Shown here piece by piece: positions 62,856 to 64,000 of a stretch of DNA of 64,000 bases. Numbering within the stretch: the stretch's first letter is position 1; every line of letters begins with the position of its first letter. Below the pieces are notes generated by a model. The model made no database searches. It worked only from the letters and a program-made list of their open reading frames with translations, and was not told where the DNA came from. Location of the stretch: assembly GCF_002029255.1 (NCBI RefSeq), contig NZ_MZGT01000012.1, positions 1 to 64,000 of the forward strand. Direction: 5' to 3'. The position numbers and the translations under genes are program-made. The DNA is from Clostridium chromiireducens (GTDB lineage Bacteria > Bacillota > Clostridia > Clostridiales > Clostridiaceae).

Positions 62856-63837
62856 TCACTTCCTTATCTGTTATATCTAAAATCATAACGCCCATATTTT
62901 TTCCTACTACACCTGGTTTAGCATAGTAACATTCTTCATTACCTACATACACTTTTATTGGGGATGAACTCTTATTATCAAGCTTTATTACATCACCTAT
63001 TGTTAATTTTAAGAAATCATCTACAGTTATACTCGCATTTCCAAGCTCTGCTATAACCTCAACATCAACTTTGGTAATTCCTTTTTCTATTTTTTCTCTT
63101 GATTCAGCCATTAAAGCTTCATCATCATTTCTAAAGGCATACTGCACTACTAATTTATCCAATATTTTTTCTATGCTTAAATATGGAATACACATATTAA
63201 TAAAAGTGCTACGCTTATTCATTTCTACTGAAAATGTTATTAAAGCTACAGGGTCATTAGGTGCTAATGTCTGATTAATTGCCGGATTAGTTTCTATGGT
63301 CTCAACTTCAGGCTCAACCTCTAAAATAGAATCCCAAGCTAACTTTAGGTTATTTATCATTCCAGTTGTAATTTGACGCATTATATTCTTATCTATATCG
63401 GTGAATTCTTTCGTTAAAACTTTCCTATCACCTTTTCCACCAAGTAAAACATCAATTATTTGAAGTGAAAATTGGGGATTAGTTTCAAGTATTATAGTAC
63501 CTACTAATGGTGCCATTTTAAATATTGTCATTATAGTAGGATTTTGTACTGAATGAATGAATTCCTCATAAGTTATCTGCTCTACAGTTTCTATTTTTAC
63601 CTTAACATTTTGTCTTGTTTGACCAGTTAAGTAATTAGAAATAACTCTTGCATAATTATCATGAATCAATTCTAAAGTTCTTATATGCTCTTTTGAGAAT
63701 TTTTGAGGACTTCTAAAATCATAAAGTTTTATTTTATGTTTTTCTTCCTCTTTATTAACTTCATCTGACTCTAATTCACCTGTAGATAGGGCGGATAACA
63801 AGGCATCTATTTCACTTTGCGATAAGACATCTGCCAT
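62839..63837 (-). CDS. fliM: Flagellar motor switch protein FliM
   Basis: A 332-residue C-ring protein. DVLSQSEIDALLSAL is the CheY-P binding N-terminus. KLYDFRSPQKFSKEHIRTLE is the FliM signature, and the middle domain has FKMAPLVGTIILETNPQFSL. The C-terminal FliN-like domain has LGNASITVDDFLKLTIGDVI and GVVGKNMGVMIL. GAGGGAG precedes the ATG. It lies directly after a cheW gene, linking chemotaxis and motor switch in one unit. Confidence 0.97.
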   Translation of the reverse strand: MADVLSQSEIDALLSALSTGELESDEVNKEEEKHKIKLYDFRSPQKFSKEHIRTLELIHDNYARVISNYLTGQTRQNVKVKIETVEQITYEEFIHSVQNPTIMTIFKMAPLVGTIILETNPQFSLQIIDVLLGGKGDRKVLTKEFTDIDKNIMRQITTGMINNLKLAWDSILEVEPEVETIETNPAINQTLAPNDPVALITFSVEMNKRSTFINMCIPYLSIEKILDKLVVQYAFRNDDEALMAESREKIEKGITKVDVEVIAELGNASITVDDFLKLTIGDVIKLDNKSSSPIKVYVGNEECYYAKPGVVGKNMGVMILDITDKEVNGYEQ

Positions 63838-63853
63838 ATATTCTCTCCCTCAT

Positions 63854-63891
63854 TTCAATAATTTAATTCAATAATTTAATTCAATAATTTA
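63854..63891. repeat. 13-base direct repeat, about three copies, at the cheW end
   Basis: TTCAATAATTTAA repeats at 63854, 63867 and 63880 (last copy one base short). The repeat begins inside the last codons and stop of cheW and fills the gap before fliM, so extra copies would extend the spacing without changing the protein. Confidence 0.8.
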
Positions 63892-64000
63892 TCTATATCT
63901 ATTATCGTAAGAAGTTTATCATCATAATTAAATATACCTTTTATATAAGGTTGCACCTTATTAGTATTTTTATCAACTTTTTGAATATTCTTCTCGTCAA
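63876..64000 (-). CDS. cheW: CheW chemotaxis coupling protein, C-terminal fragment
   Basis: Only the last 41 codons are in the window. KNIQKVDKNTNKVQPYIKGI then FNYDDKLLTIIDIDKLLN is the C-terminal end of a CheW domain (Ile-Lys-Gly and the final LLTIIDIDKLL strand-helix). CheW couples receptors to the kinase CheA. The start lies beyond the right edge. Its stop lies in the 13-base direct repeats before fliM. Confidence 0.88.
   Translation of the reverse strand, partial: DEKNIQKVDKNTNKVQPYIKGIFNYDDKLLTIIDIDKLLN

Overview
The window looks like the chromosome of a motile, solventogenic-type Clostridium (cluster I). It is very AT-rich, has AGGAGG-type ribosome binding sites, and lacks the P/L-ring genes of Gram-negative flagella. 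It also carries a fused FliR-FlhB protein, a CBS/DRTGG-type inorganic pyrophosphatase and a CsrA-FliW pair. Almost everything lies on the minus strand.

Layout. Bases 1-9033 hold ordinary genes: the end of a HAD phosphatase, DNA polymerase IV, an unknown protein, a P-type Ca2+-like ATPase and a CBS-type pyrophosphatase. Each gap there is filled by a pair of large imperfect hairpin elements. Bases 9034-32205 are one long flagellar operon, read from flgB down to flgG: rod, hook, type III export apparatus, flhF/flhG, a PilZ protein and sigma-28. Its leader (32206-32760) contains a c-di-GMP-I riboswitch followed by an intrinsic terminator. Bases 32943-34504 hold a short divergent flagellin, a YjfB-like motility protein and a small coiled-coil protein. 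A decayed insertion sequence (34723-35640) marks the border of a surface-glycan island (35834-49358) whose enzymes suggest a phosphate-linked, possibly methylated and acylated glycan for flagellin. Bases 49455-61061 hold the late genes: major flagellin, fliT-like, fliD, fliS, flaG, csrA, fliW, flgL, flgK, flgN, flgM. Bases 61656-64000 hold the switch genes fliY and fliM and the end of cheW.

Control. Three layers can be read from the DNA. c-di-GMP appears to gate the early operon through the riboswitch, and may act again on the finished motor through the PilZ protein. FliA (sigma-28) and FlgM time the late genes; three well-spaced sigma-28-type promoters are visible, before flgM, before the YjfB/short flagellin pair and before the major flagellin. 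CsrA probably represses the major flagellin through a hairpin with a GGA loop in its leader, relieved by FliW.

The least explained material is a family of nine 200-340 bp imperfect palindromes (345-9033 and 61362-61625). They abut stop codons, share a conserved mismatch between their arms, occur as oppositely oriented pairs and keep a short reading frame of constant length in one arm. A second unexplained pattern is a Rossmann-like module attached to five different glycan enzymes in the island. All functional calls come from reading motifs, without database searches.
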